A stretch of DNA of 64,000 bases from Halorubrum sp. DM2 (lineage in GTDB: Archaea; Halobacteriota; Halobacteria; Halobacteriales; Haloferacaceae): NCBI RefSeq assembly GCF_901686465.1, contig NZ_LR594487.1, positions 902,894-966,893 of the forward strand, written 5' to 3'. Shown here one piece after another: positions 43,917 to 53,222 of this stretch. Position 1 is the first letter of the stretch; the number at the start of each line of letters is the position of its first letter. The position numbers were made by a program, and so were the translations under genes. The notes beneath the pieces are model-generated. The model saw only the letters and a list, made by a program, of their open reading frames with translations. It did not search any database and was not told the origin of the DNA.

Positions 43917-45434
43917 CTACTCCCCCTTCTCCCGCACCGTCCCGCCCCCGAGTCCCTCCCACTCGACCCGGAACCCGAGCCGCGAGAGCGCGGCGCTGGC
44001 GTCGTCGATCCCGTACTCGTCGAGGGCCGCCTCGGCCGCCGAAAGCGACATCCCCGGCTCGATCTCGTCGGTGAGCGCCTCCAACACCGCGGGCCGCACG
44101 AGGGTGCGACCGACTCGTTCGTGGTCGGGGAACGATACTCCCTCGATCGCCCCGACGCCGACGCCACGCTCGTCGGCGAGGTCGTCCAACGAGATCGCGT
44201 CGGCGTCGGGCGAGAGGGCGTCCGGGAGGGCGGCGGCCGCGTCGGCGACGAACTCGGCCTCGTACTCGTCGAGTACGTCGACCACGTCCTTCACGCGAAC
44301 CGTCCCGGAGTAGGTGACGACGCGGTGGTCGCGCGCGGCGATTTCTTCTCCGACGCCGAGGCTCTCGTCGACGGCGACGAGCAGGTCGACGTCTTCCACG
44401 TCGGCCAGCTGACCCAGCTTCTTTTCGACGTACTCGGGGGTCCAGAAGCCCATCACCTCGAAGAACAGCCGGAAGTCGGCGTGGTCGTAGTCGAACGCGA
44501 AGTCCGGTATCATGACGCTCGAACCGGTTTCGAGCGGCTCCGGCTCGCGGACGAGCGCCCAGTCGAGGTCGAGCCCGCGAAACCGGGCGGCGAAATCGGC
44601 CTCGACCCCGCTGTCGAAGTCGGGCTCCGCGACCGGCTCCACGTCGGGCACGGTCACGTCGCCGTCGGAGAGGCGCATTGTGCGCTCGCGGCCGCGATCG
44701 TCGACCGTCGCCGAGAGCGACCACTCCGCCGACTCGGCGACCGTCCTGAGCAGCCGGGCGAACGCGGTGCCGTAGCGTCGAGTTCGCGAGAACAGCGCGT
44801 CCGGCCCGGTGACGACCAGTTCGCGCCCCTCGGGGGTCTTCCGTACCTCGTACATCAGTCGGAGGCGCTTCACGGCCGAGACGAGCCGCTTCGGGTCGTT
44901 CGAGCGCACCCGGACCTCGGTCGCGTCGAACAGCGCGGTCTGGGCTAAGGAGAGGTCGTACTGCTCCAACAGCGAGTCCGGGTCCCAGCGCACGTCGGCG
45001 TCGACGAGGACCCGGTTCACGTCGCGGTCGGCGTACAGCGCGTCGTCGACGACCGTCGGTTCGACGCCGAGCGCGTCGGCGGCGCGGTCGACAGCGGTCT
45101 CGCGTTCCGCCTCGCTCGCGACGCCGACCGCCGCCGCGGCCTCGAACGCGGCCCGCCGGACGCGACGCGGCGGGACCGCCGCGCGCGTCTCGAACTCGCA
45201 CTCGCGCTCGACGAGCGCCGCCAGCCCGCGGACCAGCTTGAAGTCGCCGTTGCGGGCGGCGGCGTCGGCCTCCAGCGCCTCCAGCGCGTCGTCGAGGTCG
45301 CCGCGGCGCTCGCCGACGTGCGACTCGAAGGTCCCGAGGACCCGCGCCGCGAGCGGGCGATGTTCCCGGGTCGTGAACTGGGGCTGGTAGCCGCCGCCCG
45401 CCCGGGAGACGCGCAGGAGATCCTTGCGTAACAC
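43917..45434 (-). CDS. DUF790/Bax1-type nuclease
   Basis: A 505-aa protein of the DUF790 family, to which archaeal Bax1 belongs, the partner nuclease of the XPB helicase in DNA repair. It opens LRKDLLRVSRAGGGYQPQF, the usual start of the family. The nuclease core is visible as SSVMIPDFAFDYDHADFRLFFEVMGFWTPEYVEKKLGQL, with the D...E-type acidic residues of a PD-(D/E)XK-like fold, and is followed by VDLLVAVDESL. The start is GTG at 45434. In many archaea xpb is the neighbour; here the neighbours are the repeat R1 and thiC, so the pair is split. Confidence 0.88.
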   Translation of the reverse strand: MLRKDLLRVSRAGGGYQPQFTTREHRPLAARVLGTFESHVGERRGDLDDALEALEADAAARNGDFKLVRGLAALVERECEFETRAAVPPRRVRRAAFEAAAAVGVASEAERETAVDRAADALGVEPTVVDDALYADRDVNRVLVDADVRWDPDSLLEQYDLSLAQTALFDATEVRVRSNDPKRLVSAVKRLRLMYEVRKTPEGRELVVTGPDALFSRTRRYGTAFARLLRTVAESAEWSLSATVDDRGRERTMRLSDGDVTVPDVEPVAEPDFDSGVEADFAARFRGLDLDWALVREPEPLETGSSVMIPDFAFDYDHADFRLFFEVMGFWTPEYVEKKLGQLADVEDVDLLVAVDESLGVGEEIAARDHRVVTYSGTVRVKDVVDVLDEYEAEFVADAAAALPDALSPDADAISLDDLADERGVGVGAIEGVSFPDHERVGRTLVRPAVLEALTDEIEPGMSLSAAEAALDEYGIDDASAALSRLGFRVEWEGLGGGTVREKGE

Positions 45435-45508
45435 GTTCCCGCGGTACGGTCCAACCGACCTAAAACGAGCGGATCCGCACGGTGGCCCCTCCCGGCCGCC
45501 GGGCGGCT

Positions 45509-46957
45509 TCAATCGTCCGCTCGTCCCGTGTCCGGCGTGAACGTGACCCCTCCGATCTCGATCTCGTCCGGGACCCGGTCGGTATCGTGGACACCGACCG
45601 GGGGAACGTTCACCGCCGCGGCGGCGGACGCGTCGAGGTCGGTCTCGCCGCTGATGTCGGACATCTCCCCGTCCACGTCCCGCGCGTCTTGGTCGATGCG
45701 CATCGAGCAGAACTCCGCGCCGCACATCGAGCAGAACCGGGCTTCCTTGTAGTTGTCTCCGGGAAGCGTCTGATCGTGGTAGTCCCGTGCGCGCTCTGGG
45801 TCGAGCGCGAGATCGAACTGCCGGGCCCAGTCGAACTCGTAGCGCGCCTCGGAGAGGGCGTCGTCCCAGTCGCGCGCACCCGGGCGGTCGTCGGCGACAT
45901 CGGCGGCGTGAGCTGCGATCCGATACGCCGCGAGCCCGTCTCGCACGTCCTCCGCGTCGGGGAGACCGAGGTGCTCTTTCGGCGTGACGTAACACAGCAT
46001 CGCCGCGCCCGCACGCGCCGCCTCGGTCGCGCCGATCGCGCTCGTGATGTGGTCGTAGCCGGGGGCGATATCGGTCACGAGGGGTCCGAGGACGTAGAAG
46101 GGCGCACCGTCGCACACCTCCCGTTGCCGGTCGACGTTGTCGGCGATCTCGTCCATCGGGACGTGGCCCGGACCCTCCACCATCACCTGGACGCCGTGGT
46201 CCCGTGCGACCCGAGTGAGTTCGCCGAGGGTTTCGAGCTCGGCGAACTGCGCCTCGTCGCTCGCGTCGGCCAGACATCCGGGACGGAGGCCGTCCCCCAG
46301 CGAGACCGTCACGTCGTGGTCCGCGAAAATCTCACAGATCTCCTCGAACTTCGCGTACAGGGGATTTTGCGCCCCGTTCTCCTCGATCCACTGGGCGAGG
46401 ATCGATCCGCCCCGCGAGACGATCCCGGTCTTTCGACCGTCGGTCAGCGGGAGGTGTTCCAGCAACACGCCCGCGTGAATCGTCATGTAATCGACGCCCT
46501 GTTCGGCCTGCTTCTCGATCACGTCGAGCAGTAGCTCGCGAGTGATGTCGCCCGGACTTTCCGCCCGTTTCACCGCCTCGTATATCGGGACCGTTCCGAC
46601 CGGGACCGGCGAATACGCGACGTTCGCCTCGCGGGTCTCGTCCAACCGATCGCCCGTCGAGAGGTCCATGACGGTGTCGGCCCCGTAGTGGACGGCGGCG
46701 TGGAGCTTCCGCAGCTCCGCGTCGAGGTCGCTCGTCGACTCGCTGTTGCCGATGTTGGCGTTGACCTTCGTCGAGAAGTCGTCGCCGATGACCATCGGAT
46801 CGAGCGAGTCGTGACCGTGGTTGTTCGGGATCACCGCTCGCCCCTCCGCGACCCGTTGTCGGACGAACTCCGGTTCGCGGTTCTCGCGCACTGCGACGCG
46901 CTCCATCGCCGGCGTGACCTCTCCGTCTCGGGCCAGTTCGATCTGTGTCGCGTTCAT
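45509..46957 (-). CDS. thiC: Phosphomethylpyrimidine synthase
   Basis: A 482-aa radical-SAM enzyme that rearranges aminoimidazole ribotide into the HMP-P pyrimidine of thiamine. Family marks are [84 protein letters not shown] and the C-terminal cluster [11 protein letters not shown] (CxxCx4C). Length is near the bacterial core. A TATA-like GTATATTAATTA (46978-46989, minus strand) lies 26 nt upstream of ATG 46957, giving a leaderless message. An inverted repeat overlaps the promoter. In Haloferax thiC is repressed by ThiR, and the repeat may serve the same control. Confidence 0.96.
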   Translation of the reverse strand: MNATQIELARDGEVTPAMERVAVRENREPEFVRQRVAEGRAVIPNNHGHDSLDPMVIGDDFSTKVNANIGNSESTSDLDAELRKLHAAVHYGADTVMDLSTGDRLDETREANVAYSPVPVGTVPIYEAVKRAESPGDITRELLLDVIEKQAEQGVDYMTIHAGVLLEHLPLTDGRKTGIVSRGGSILAQWIEENGAQNPLYAKFEEICEIFADHDVTVSLGDGLRPGCLADASDEAQFAELETLGELTRVARDHGVQVMVEGPGHVPMDEIADNVDRQREVCDGAPFYVLGPLVTDIAPGYDHITSAIGATEAARAGAAMLCYVTPKEHLGLPDAEDVRDGLAAYRIAAHAADVADDRPGARDWDDALSEARYEFDWARQFDLALDPERARDYHDQTLPGDNYKEARFCSMCGAEFCSMRIDQDARDVDGEMSDISGETDLDASAAAAVNVPPVGVHDTDRVPDEIEIGGVTFTPDTGRADD

Positions 46958-47066
46958 CAATCACTCGGTTATACCACTAATTAATATACTCTTCGGTGGT
47001 ACCTCCGCCGTCCGATCGGGGCGGGGTGCGACACGCTTAACCCCGAAACTCGTCGATCGAAGGGTA
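46958..47066. promoter_or_regulatory. Divergent thiC/elp3 promoter region with inverted repeat
   Basis: Holds the thiC TATA-like element at 46978-46989 and an inverted repeat TACCAC (46972-46977) with GTGGTA (46996-47001), separated by 18 nt and spanning the TATA box. Such a position suits a repressor site. No riboswitch-like structure is possible upstream of thiC if the message is leaderless. Confidence 0.5.
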
Positions 47067-48806
47067 ATGAGTACAGACGCGGCGGACGACGCGGACGCCG
47101 AAACCGCGACGGGCGACGGCGACTCCCGTGGCGACGAGCCCGAGGCGTTCGTCCGGACCTGCGAACACCTCGTCGACCGCATCCTCGCGGGCGAGATCGA
47201 GCGCGACGACCTCGAACGCGCCAAGCTCGACGCCTGCTCGGAGTTCTCCTCGCCGAAGGTGCCGAAGAACACCGAGATCCTCGACCACGCCCCGGCGGAA
47301 CACCGCGACGACGTGATCGAGGTGGTCCAGCGCAAGCCCGTCAGGACCGCTTCGGGCGTCTCGCCGGTCGCGATCATGACCTCGCCGAAGCTGTGTCCGC
47401 ACGGGAAGTGCCTCTACTGTCCCGGCGGGCCGGCCTCGGAGTTCTCCTCGGCGCAGTCGTACACGGGCCACGAGCCGGCCGCGGCGCGCGGCGAGCAGAA
47501 CGACTACGACCCGTACGGACAGGTGACGCTCCGGCTCGAACAGCTCCGGAAGATCGGCCACCCGGTCGACAAGGTGGAGCTGATTCTGATGGGCGGGACG
47601 ATGACGGCGCGCTCGCACGACTACCAGGAGTGGTTCGTGAAGCGCGCGCTTCAGGCGATGAACGACTACGACCTCGACAAAGAGCCCGAACCGGCCGAGG
47701 GCGAGTCGTTTGCGCCCGAGCCCGACGGGACCGAGTTCGAGTACCTCGAAGACGTGATCGCCGAAAACGAGACGAATGGAATCCGCAACATCGGCACCAC
47801 CTTCGAGACGAAGCCTGACTGGTGTGACCCCGAGCAGATCGACCGCATGCTCGATCTGGGCGGGACCAAGGTCGAGGTCGGCGTCCAGACCACCTACGAG
47901 CGGATCAACCGCGAGATGCACCGCGGGCACGGCAACGAGGCGAGTCGGAACGCCAACCGCCGGCTGCGCGACGCCGCGTTCAAGGTCGGCTTCCACATGA
48001 TGCCGGGCCAGCCGGGGATGACCCGCGAGATGTGTATCGAGGACTTTCGGCAGCTGTTCGACAACCCCGACTGGCGGCCGGACTACCTGAAGATCTACCC
48101 CACGCTCGTCGTCGAGGGCACGCGCGTGTACGACCGCTGGCGGCGCGACGACTTCGACCCGCTCACGAGCGAGGAGGCGGCCGACGTCGTCGCCGAGGTG
48201 ATGGACCTGATCCCGAAGTACACCCGTCTCCAGCGCGTCCAGCGCGACATCCCCGCGGACTTCATCGACGCCGGCGTCCAGAAGTCGAACCTCCGCCAGC
48301 TGGCGGCCCAGCGCGCCGAGGACAAGGGGATCGTCCAGCGCGACATCCGCGCCCGCGAGGTGGGGCACAACGACGCCGACCCGGACCCGGACGACGTCGA
48401 GCTCTCGGTCACCACCTACGAGGCCGGCGGCGGGACGGAACACTTCATCGCCTTCGAGGACCCCGTCCGCGACCTGCTCGTCGGCTTCTGTCGGCTGCGG
48501 TTCCCCTCGTTCGCGCCGGAGCAGCCGGGTGCACCGGGCACCGAGAGCGACCCGATCCGCCCCGAACTCGAAGACGCCGCCCTCGTGCGCGAACTCCACG
48601 TGTACGGCACCGAGGTCGGCATCGGCGGCGACGGCGACTGGCAGCATCAGGGATACGGCACCCGACTGCTCGAACGCGCCGAGGAGCTGGCCCGCGAGGC
48701 GGGCTACCGAAAGATAGCGGTGATCTCCGGGATCGGCGCTCGGGAGTACTACCGCGAGAAGCTCGGCTACCGACAGGACGGGCCGTACGTGTCGAAGCGG
48801 ATCTGA
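47067..48806 (+). CDS. elp3: Elp3-type tRNA wobble-uridine modification enzyme
   Basis: A 579-aa protein joining a radical-SAM domain to a GNAT acetyltransferase. The Fe-S motif is LCPHGKCLYCPGG (Cx4Cx2C). It is followed by ELILMGGTMTARSHDYQEWFVKRAL, GTKVEVGVQTTYERINREMHRGH and FHMMPGQPGMTREM. The C-terminal acetyl-CoA-binding region reads HQGYGTRLLERAEELAREAGY and ISGIGAREYYREKLGY. It forms the carboxymethyl-type group on U34 of tRNA. An acidic N-terminal arm of 30 residues fits a halophile. ATG 47067. Confidence 0.96.
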   Translation: MSTDAADDADAETATGDGDSRGDEPEAFVRTCEHLVDRILAGEIERDDLERAKLDACSEFSSPKVPKNTEILDHAPAEHRDDVIEVVQRKPVRTASGVSPVAIMTSPKLCPHGKCLYCPGGPASEFSSAQSYTGHEPAAARGEQNDYDPYGQVTLRLEQLRKIGHPVDKVELILMGGTMTARSHDYQEWFVKRALQAMNDYDLDKEPEPAEGESFAPEPDGTEFEYLEDVIAENETNGIRNIGTTFETKPDWCDPEQIDRMLDLGGTKVEVGVQTTYERINREMHRGHGNEASRNANRRLRDAAFKVGFHMMPGQPGMTREMCIEDFRQLFDNPDWRPDYLKIYPTLVVEGTRVYDRWRRDDFDPLTSEEAADVVAEVMDLIPKYTRLQRVQRDIPADFIDAGVQKSNLRQLAAQRAEDKGIVQRDIRAREVGHNDADPDPDDVELSVTTYEAGGGTEHFIAFEDPVRDLLVGFCRLRFPSFAPEQPGAPGTESDPIRPELEDAALVRELHVYGTEVGIGGDGDWQHQGYGTRLLERAEELAREAGYRKIAVISGIGAREYYREKLGYRQDGPYVSKRI

Positions 48807-48959
48807 TCGGCCACTCGCGCACTAACGGCCACAATCGGTTTGTTTCGGAGGGGAAATAGAGATTATTCAGGCAGTAACCGGATAATCAATCAGCCATATA
48901 CAACTTTTATTATTGATTAGTCCTGATGATTGATACCTCGTTTCACGAGGAATATTGTC
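48807..48959. promoter_or_regulatory. Halolysin promoter and leader with SD-masking hairpin
   Basis: An inverted repeat TAATCAAT (48883-48890) / ATTGATTA (48912-48919) brackets an AT-rich core holding the likely TATA element (CTTTTATTATT, 48905-48914). Downstream lies a 5-bp hairpin CCTCG-TTTCA-CGAGG (48936-48950). Its 3' arm contains GAGGA, a Shine-Dalgarno-like sequence 8 nt before the ATG. Unlike most genes in the window, this message appears to have a leader. Confidence 0.6.
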
Positions 48960-50348
48960 ATGAATTACGGACGACGGACGTTCATAAAAGGCGTTGCGGG
49001 CATCGGCGTAACGGCGACGGTCACGGGACCGGCGTCTGCCGCCGACGGAGACGTACAGTATATCGTTCGTACAAACGGGAACGGCACACGTGACGCGGTC
49101 GTGGACGCCGGCTTTTCTGTGCGACACGAGCTCGCCGAGGGATCGGTCCTCGTGGTTACGGGACCGGAAGGCGCGGCGGGGGACCTCGAATCGGTCGGCG
49201 GCGTCTCGGCGGCGAACCCCGACGTGACGGTCGAGCTCGACGAGCCGGAGGTCGACGCTGAGGCCGACGACGGGACCGCACCGAAGGACGGTGCCGCGCT
49301 GACCGACCTCCAGTGGGACAAGGAGATCACTGACGCCTTCGGGGCCCACGAGTACGCGACCGGGGAAGGAACGCGCGTCGCGATCGTCGACACCGGGATC
49401 GACCTGAACCACCCGGACCTCGGGAACGTCAACGAGGAGCTCGGCCGGGCGTTCGTCGTCGACGACGACGTCCCGGAGATCGGGCCGGACGATTCGGGCT
49501 ACCACGGGACGCACGTCGCGGGGACGGTCGGTGCCACGGGCGAGGCCGGCGTCGTCGGCACCGCGCCGGACACGGAGCTGATCCCGGTCCGCGTGTTCCC
49601 GGCCGACGGCGGCGCGGCGTTCGGCGACATCCTCGCCGGCATCGACTACGCGGCGGAGATCGGCGCTGACGCGGCGAACTTCAGCCTCGGGATCCCGGGG
49701 GTCCAGCAGCCGGGGGCGGAGCTGAACAAGCTCAAGGCGGAGGTTCAGACCGTGTTCCAGAGCGCGGTTCGGCGCGGCACCGTGATCACGGGTAGCGCCG
49801 GCAACGACTCGGGGAGCCTCCAGGGAAGCGGGTTCACGCTCCCGAACAGCGTCCCGGCGGCGTTCACCGTCAGCGCGACCTCACCGGCCGACACGCTATC
49901 CTTCTACTCGAACTTCGGCACGAGCGACATCGACATCGCCGCGCCGGGCGGATGGTACGAGACTACCGATCGGACGCTCAACGCGAGTGCCGAAGACGGG
50001 GAGATCCCCTTCCCGCAGAACGGCGTCCTCTCGACGTGGCCGACGGACGAGGAGTCGAGCGTGGGTCTCACGGGATACGACTACATCTCCGGCACCTCGA
50101 TGGCCGCGCCGCAGGTCGCCGGGCTCGCGGCGCTCGTGCGCGAACTCGATCCGGACGCGAACGCGAGTCAGGTCGAGCAGGCGATCCAGAAGGGGGCCGA
50201 ACTCGCGAACGGCAAGAGCGATCCGGAGTTCGGTGCCGGCCGGATCAACGCGCTGAACACGGTCGAACGACTCGCTGACGGCAAGGGGAACGGAAACTCG
50301 AACGGGAAGGCGAACGGGAAGGCGAAAGGAAACGGTAAGGGGAAGTGA
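48960..50348 (+). CDS. Secreted subtilisin-like protease (halolysin type)
   Basis: A 462-aa serine protease of family S8. The N-terminus YGRRTFIKGVAGIGVTATVTG is a Tat signal, so it is exported folded. A propeptide-like region covers residues 30-115. The catalytic set is D144 (AIVDTGIDLN), H182 (GYHGTHVAGT), N282 (GSAGND) and S380 (YISGTSMAAP). No C-terminal polycystic kidney or adhesion domain is present; instead the chain ends in about 22 residues of Lys, Gly and Asn (from about 441), a strongly basic tail unusual in an acidic proteome. It follows elp3 with its own promoter. Likely extracellular protein degradation. Confidence 0.95.
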   Translation: MNYGRRTFIKGVAGIGVTATVTGPASAADGDVQYIVRTNGNGTRDAVVDAGFSVRHELAEGSVLVVTGPEGAAGDLESVGGVSAANPDVTVELDEPEVDAEADDGTAPKDGAALTDLQWDKEITDAFGAHEYATGEGTRVAIVDTGIDLNHPDLGNVNEELGRAFVVDDDVPEIGPDDSGYHGTHVAGTVGATGEAGVVGTAPDTELIPVRVFPADGGAAFGDILAGIDYAAEIGADAANFSLGIPGVQQPGAELNKLKAEVQTVFQSAVRRGTVITGSAGNDSGSLQGSGFTLPNSVPAAFTVSATSPADTLSFYSNFGTSDIDIAAPGGWYETTDRTLNASAEDGEIPFPQNGVLSTWPTDEESSVGLTGYDYISGTSMAAPQVAGLAALVRELDPDANASQVEQAIQKGAELANGKSDPEFGAGRINALNTVERLADGKGNGNSNGKANGKAKGNGKGK

Positions 50349-50420
50349 CCGAGCCGTAGACGCCGTCGCGGCGAGCCACACAACGACACGCCTTTTCAGG
50401 GCCAACCCTCTCTTTGAGGT

Positions 50421-52646
50421 ATGGACCAGAAGCGGGAGCTGTCGAGCATCGACCTCGCCGCGCTCGTCACCGAACTCAATCGGTACGAGGGCGCGAAGGT
50501 CGACAAGGCGTACCTCTACGACGACGACCTGCTCCGGCTGAAGCTCCGCGACTTCGACCGCGGCCGCGTCGAACTCATGATCGAGGTTGGCGACGTGAAA
50601 CGTGCCCACGCCTCCGACCCCGACCGCGTCGCCGACGCCCCCGGTCGCCCGCCGAACTTCGCGAAGATGCTGCGGAACCGCATGTCGGGCGCGGACTTCG
50701 CTGGCGTCGAACAGTACGAGTTCGACCGAATCCTCACCTTCGAGTTCGAGCGCGAGGACCAGAACACGACGCTCGTCGCCGAGCTGTTCGGACAGGGGAA
50801 CGTCGCCGCGCTCGACGAGACCGGTGAGGTCGTCGGTGCGCTCCAGACCGTCCGACTCAAGTCCCGCACGGTCGCGCCCGGCTCGCAGTACGAGTACCCG
50901 GCCTCACGGCTGAACCCCCTCGACGTGAGCCGCGGCGGGTTCGACCGGCACATGCGAGAGTCGGACAGCGACGTGGTGCGAACGCTCGCCACGCAGCTGA
51001 ACCTCGGCGGACTCTACGCCGAGGAGGTGTGTACCCGCGCTGGCGTCGAGAAGGAGACCCCCATCGAAGAGGTGACCGACGACCAACTCGGCGCGCTCCA
51101 CGAGGCGCTCTCCCGGATCGGCGAACGGCTCCGGTCGGGAGACATCGACCCACGGGTGTACGAGGAATCGATCGACGGTGACGGGAACGCCGACGGCGAC
51201 GGAAACGGAGACGGAGACGCCGATCCCCGCGTCGTCGACGTGACGCCCTTCCCGCTCGCGGAACACGAGGACCTCCCGAGCGTCGGGTTCGACTCCTTCA
51301 ACGCCGCGGTCGACGAGTACTTCCACCGGCTCGGCAGCGAGGACACCGCCGACGGCGAGTCGCCCGCGGACGCGAGCGCCTCCCGCCCGGAGTTCGAAGA
51401 GGAGATCGCCAAACAGGAGCGGATCATCGAACAGCAACAGGGGGCGATCGAGGGGTTCGAAGAGCAGGCACAGGCGGAGCGCGAGCGCGCGGAACTGCTG
51501 TACGCGAACTACGACCTCGTCGACGAGGTGATCTCGACGGTGCGGGAGGCCCGCGAGAACGAGGTCCCGTGGGACGAAATCGCCGAGACGCTCGACGCCG
51601 GCGCGGAGCGCGGCATTCCGGCCGCGGAGGCGGTCGTCGACGTGGACGGCGGCGAGGGGACGGTGACGGTCGAACTCGCCCGAGAGGTCGACGACGATAC
51701 CGCCGACGAGGACGGCGATTCCGTCCGCGTCGAACTCGACGCGAGCGAGGGCGTAGAGGTCAACGCCGACCGCCTCTATCGGGAGGCGAAACGCGTCGAG
51801 GAGAAGAAAGAGGGCGCGATGGCGGCGATCGAGTCGACCCGCGAGGAGCTGGAGGCGGTCAAGGAGCGCAAGGCCGAGTGGGAGGCCAAGGAGGCGGCCG
51901 ACGACGGGAGCGGCGGAGATGACAGTGAGGGCGACGAGGACGACGAGGAGTACGAGACCGACTGGCTCTCGCGCGCCTCGATCCCGATCCGGAGCCCCGA
52001 CGACTGGTACGACCGCTTCCGGTGGTTCCACACCTCGACGGGCTACCTCGTCATCGGCGGCCGCAACGCCGACCAGAACGAGGAGCTGGTGAAAAAGTAC
52101 ATGAGCAAACACGACCGGTTCTTCCACACGCAGGCGCACGGCGGACCGGTGACGATCCTGAAGGCCTCCGGTCCCTCCGAGTCGGCCGAGCCGGTCGACT
52201 TCTCCGAGGAGACGCTGCGGGAGGCCGCGCAGTTCGCCGTCTCCTACTCGTCGGACTGGAAGGACGGCCGCGGCGCGGGCGACGCGTACATGGTCGAACC
52301 CGATCAGGTGTCGAAGACGCCCGAGAGCGGCGAGTACATCGAGAAGGGGAGCTTCGTGATCCGCGGCGACCGCACGTACTTCGAGGACGTGCCCTGCCGG
52401 ATCGCCGTCGGCGTCCAGTGCGAGCCGATCACGAGGGCCATCGGCGGCCCGCCGTCGGCCATCGTCGACCGCGCGGCCGCGCACGTCACCTTCGAGCCGG
52501 GGATGTACGCGCAAAACGACGCCGCGATGATGGCCTACCGGAACCTGAAAGAGCGATTCGCCGACCAGTCGTTCGTGCGGAAGGTGGCGAGCGCGGACCA
52601 GCTACAGGAGTTCCTCCCGCCGGGCGGGTCGGACATCGTCGACTGA
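50421..52646 (+). CDS. rqcH: RqcH/NEMF (NFACT) ribosome quality-control protein
   Basis: A 741-aa NFACT protein. The NFACT-N domain begins KRELSSIDLAALVTELNRYEGAKVDKAYLYDD and contains NFAKMLRNRMSGADF and EYPASRLNPLDV. Helix-hairpin-helix-like sequence and two coiled-coil arms (FEEEIAKQERIIEQQQGAIEGFEEQAQ near 330 and a second near 465-500) follow, then the NFACT-R domain (WYDRFRWFHTSTGYLVIGGRNADQNEELVKKYM ... FFHTQAHGGPVTILK). It binds stalled 50S subunits with peptidyl-tRNA and in bacteria adds alanine tails. An Asp/Gly/Asn repeat insert lies near residues 252-268. First gene downstream of halolysin, separately promoted. Confidence 0.95.
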   Translation: MDQKRELSSIDLAALVTELNRYEGAKVDKAYLYDDDLLRLKLRDFDRGRVELMIEVGDVKRAHASDPDRVADAPGRPPNFAKMLRNRMSGADFAGVEQYEFDRILTFEFEREDQNTTLVAELFGQGNVAALDETGEVVGALQTVRLKSRTVAPGSQYEYPASRLNPLDVSRGGFDRHMRESDSDVVRTLATQLNLGGLYAEEVCTRAGVEKETPIEEVTDDQLGALHEALSRIGERLRSGDIDPRVYEESIDGDGNADGDGNGDGDADPRVVDVTPFPLAEHEDLPSVGFDSFNAAVDEYFHRLGSEDTADGESPADASASRPEFEEEIAKQERIIEQQQGAIEGFEEQAQAERERAELLYANYDLVDEVISTVREARENEVPWDEIAETLDAGAERGIPAAEAVVDVDGGEGTVTVELAREVDDDTADEDGDSVRVELDASEGVEVNADRLYREAKRVEEKKEGAMAAIESTREELEAVKERKAEWEAKEAADDGSGGDDSEGDEDDEEYETDWLSRASIPIRSPDDWYDRFRWFHTSTGYLVIGGRNADQNEELVKKYMSKHDRFFHTQAHGGPVTILKASGPSESAEPVDFSEETLREAAQFAVSYSSDWKDGRGAGDAYMVEPDQVSKTPESGEYIEKGSFVIRGDRTYFEDVPCRIAVGVQCEPITRAIGGPPSAIVDRAAAHVTFEPGMYAQNDAAMMAYRNLKERFADQSFVRKVASADQLQEFLPPGGSDIVD

Positions 52647-52712
52647 GGAGTCGCCGTCGACCAGCCGCTCCCCGAGCGCGATCCTTTCAAGCCTCCGCGA
52701 CGGAGAGCGTCC

Positions 52713-53105
52713 ATGACCTTCGAATCGCTGCCGGAGGGCTGGCGCGTGTGGAACGAGGAGCCGAGCGGCCGCGCCATCCTCGTCTACCGGCCCGACGTCT
52801 TCGGCGGCGGCGACCTCCCGGACGAGTGTCTCCCGACCGTCTACCTGACGAACGGCGCGCGCAACGCCCGACCCGGATCGGGCCAGTACGCGACGGAGGA
52901 GTGGCACGTCGTCCTCTTCTTGGAGCCGGAGATCGAGGCCGTCTCGGAGACGTACGAGAGCCGCGAGGCGGGCGAGGGCGGAGCGGTCGACGTCGCGGAG
53001 CGGTTCGCCGCCGGCGACGTGGACTACCGGGCGGCGTATCAGGTGCCGCGCGAGGACTACTTCGCGCGTCTCGACGAGTACGTCGGGGGCAATTCCGCGG
53101 AGTGA
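52713..53105 (+). CDS. Conserved haloarchaeal protein (DUF5820-like)
   Basis: A 130-aa soluble protein. It starts MTFESLPEGWRVWNEEPSGRAILVYRPDVFGG and continues with LPTVYLTNGARNARPGSGQYATEEWHVVLFLEPEIE, a strand-rich pattern, then an acidic stretch and VDYRAAYQVPREDYFARLDEYVG. I recall the family as DUF5820, without known function. It follows rqcH by 66 nt on the same strand and may be cotranscribed. No motif for catalysis or metal binding is seen. Confidence 0.78.
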   Translation: MTFESLPEGWRVWNEEPSGRAILVYRPDVFGGGDLPDECLPTVYLTNGARNARPGSGQYATEEWHVVLFLEPEIEAVSETYESREAGEGGAVDVAERFAAGDVDYRAAYQVPREDYFARLDEYVGGNSAE

Positions 53106-53222
53106 CGACCGCAGCGCTCGACCGAAATATTATACATAATCGCGCATATTTATCGTCGAGAAGGAGAGGGATACGCCACGAACACGAGGATTTTTATCGA
53201 CAGCGGTCTTCCCGACGCGTAC
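53106..53222. promoter_or_regulatory. purF promoter region
   Basis: An AT-rich region with two candidate promoter elements: ATTATACATAAT followed by CATATTTATC (53129-53153), and GATTTTTATCGAC at 53188-53200, which is about 28 nt upstream of the purF ATG and gives a leaderless message. The first may serve a longer transcript or be a regulatory site. Confidence 0.5.

Noticed and set aside
45435-46277. N-terminal extension of the Bax1-type protein in the open frame
   Set aside because: The extra sequence lies over thiC on the same strand in another frame and is arginine-rich; the GTG at 45434 gives the family N-terminus.
46958-47066. TPP riboswitch upstream of thiC
   Set aside because: The TATA element is only 26 nt from the ATG, so no leader RNA long enough for a riboswitch exists, and no thi-box sequence is seen.
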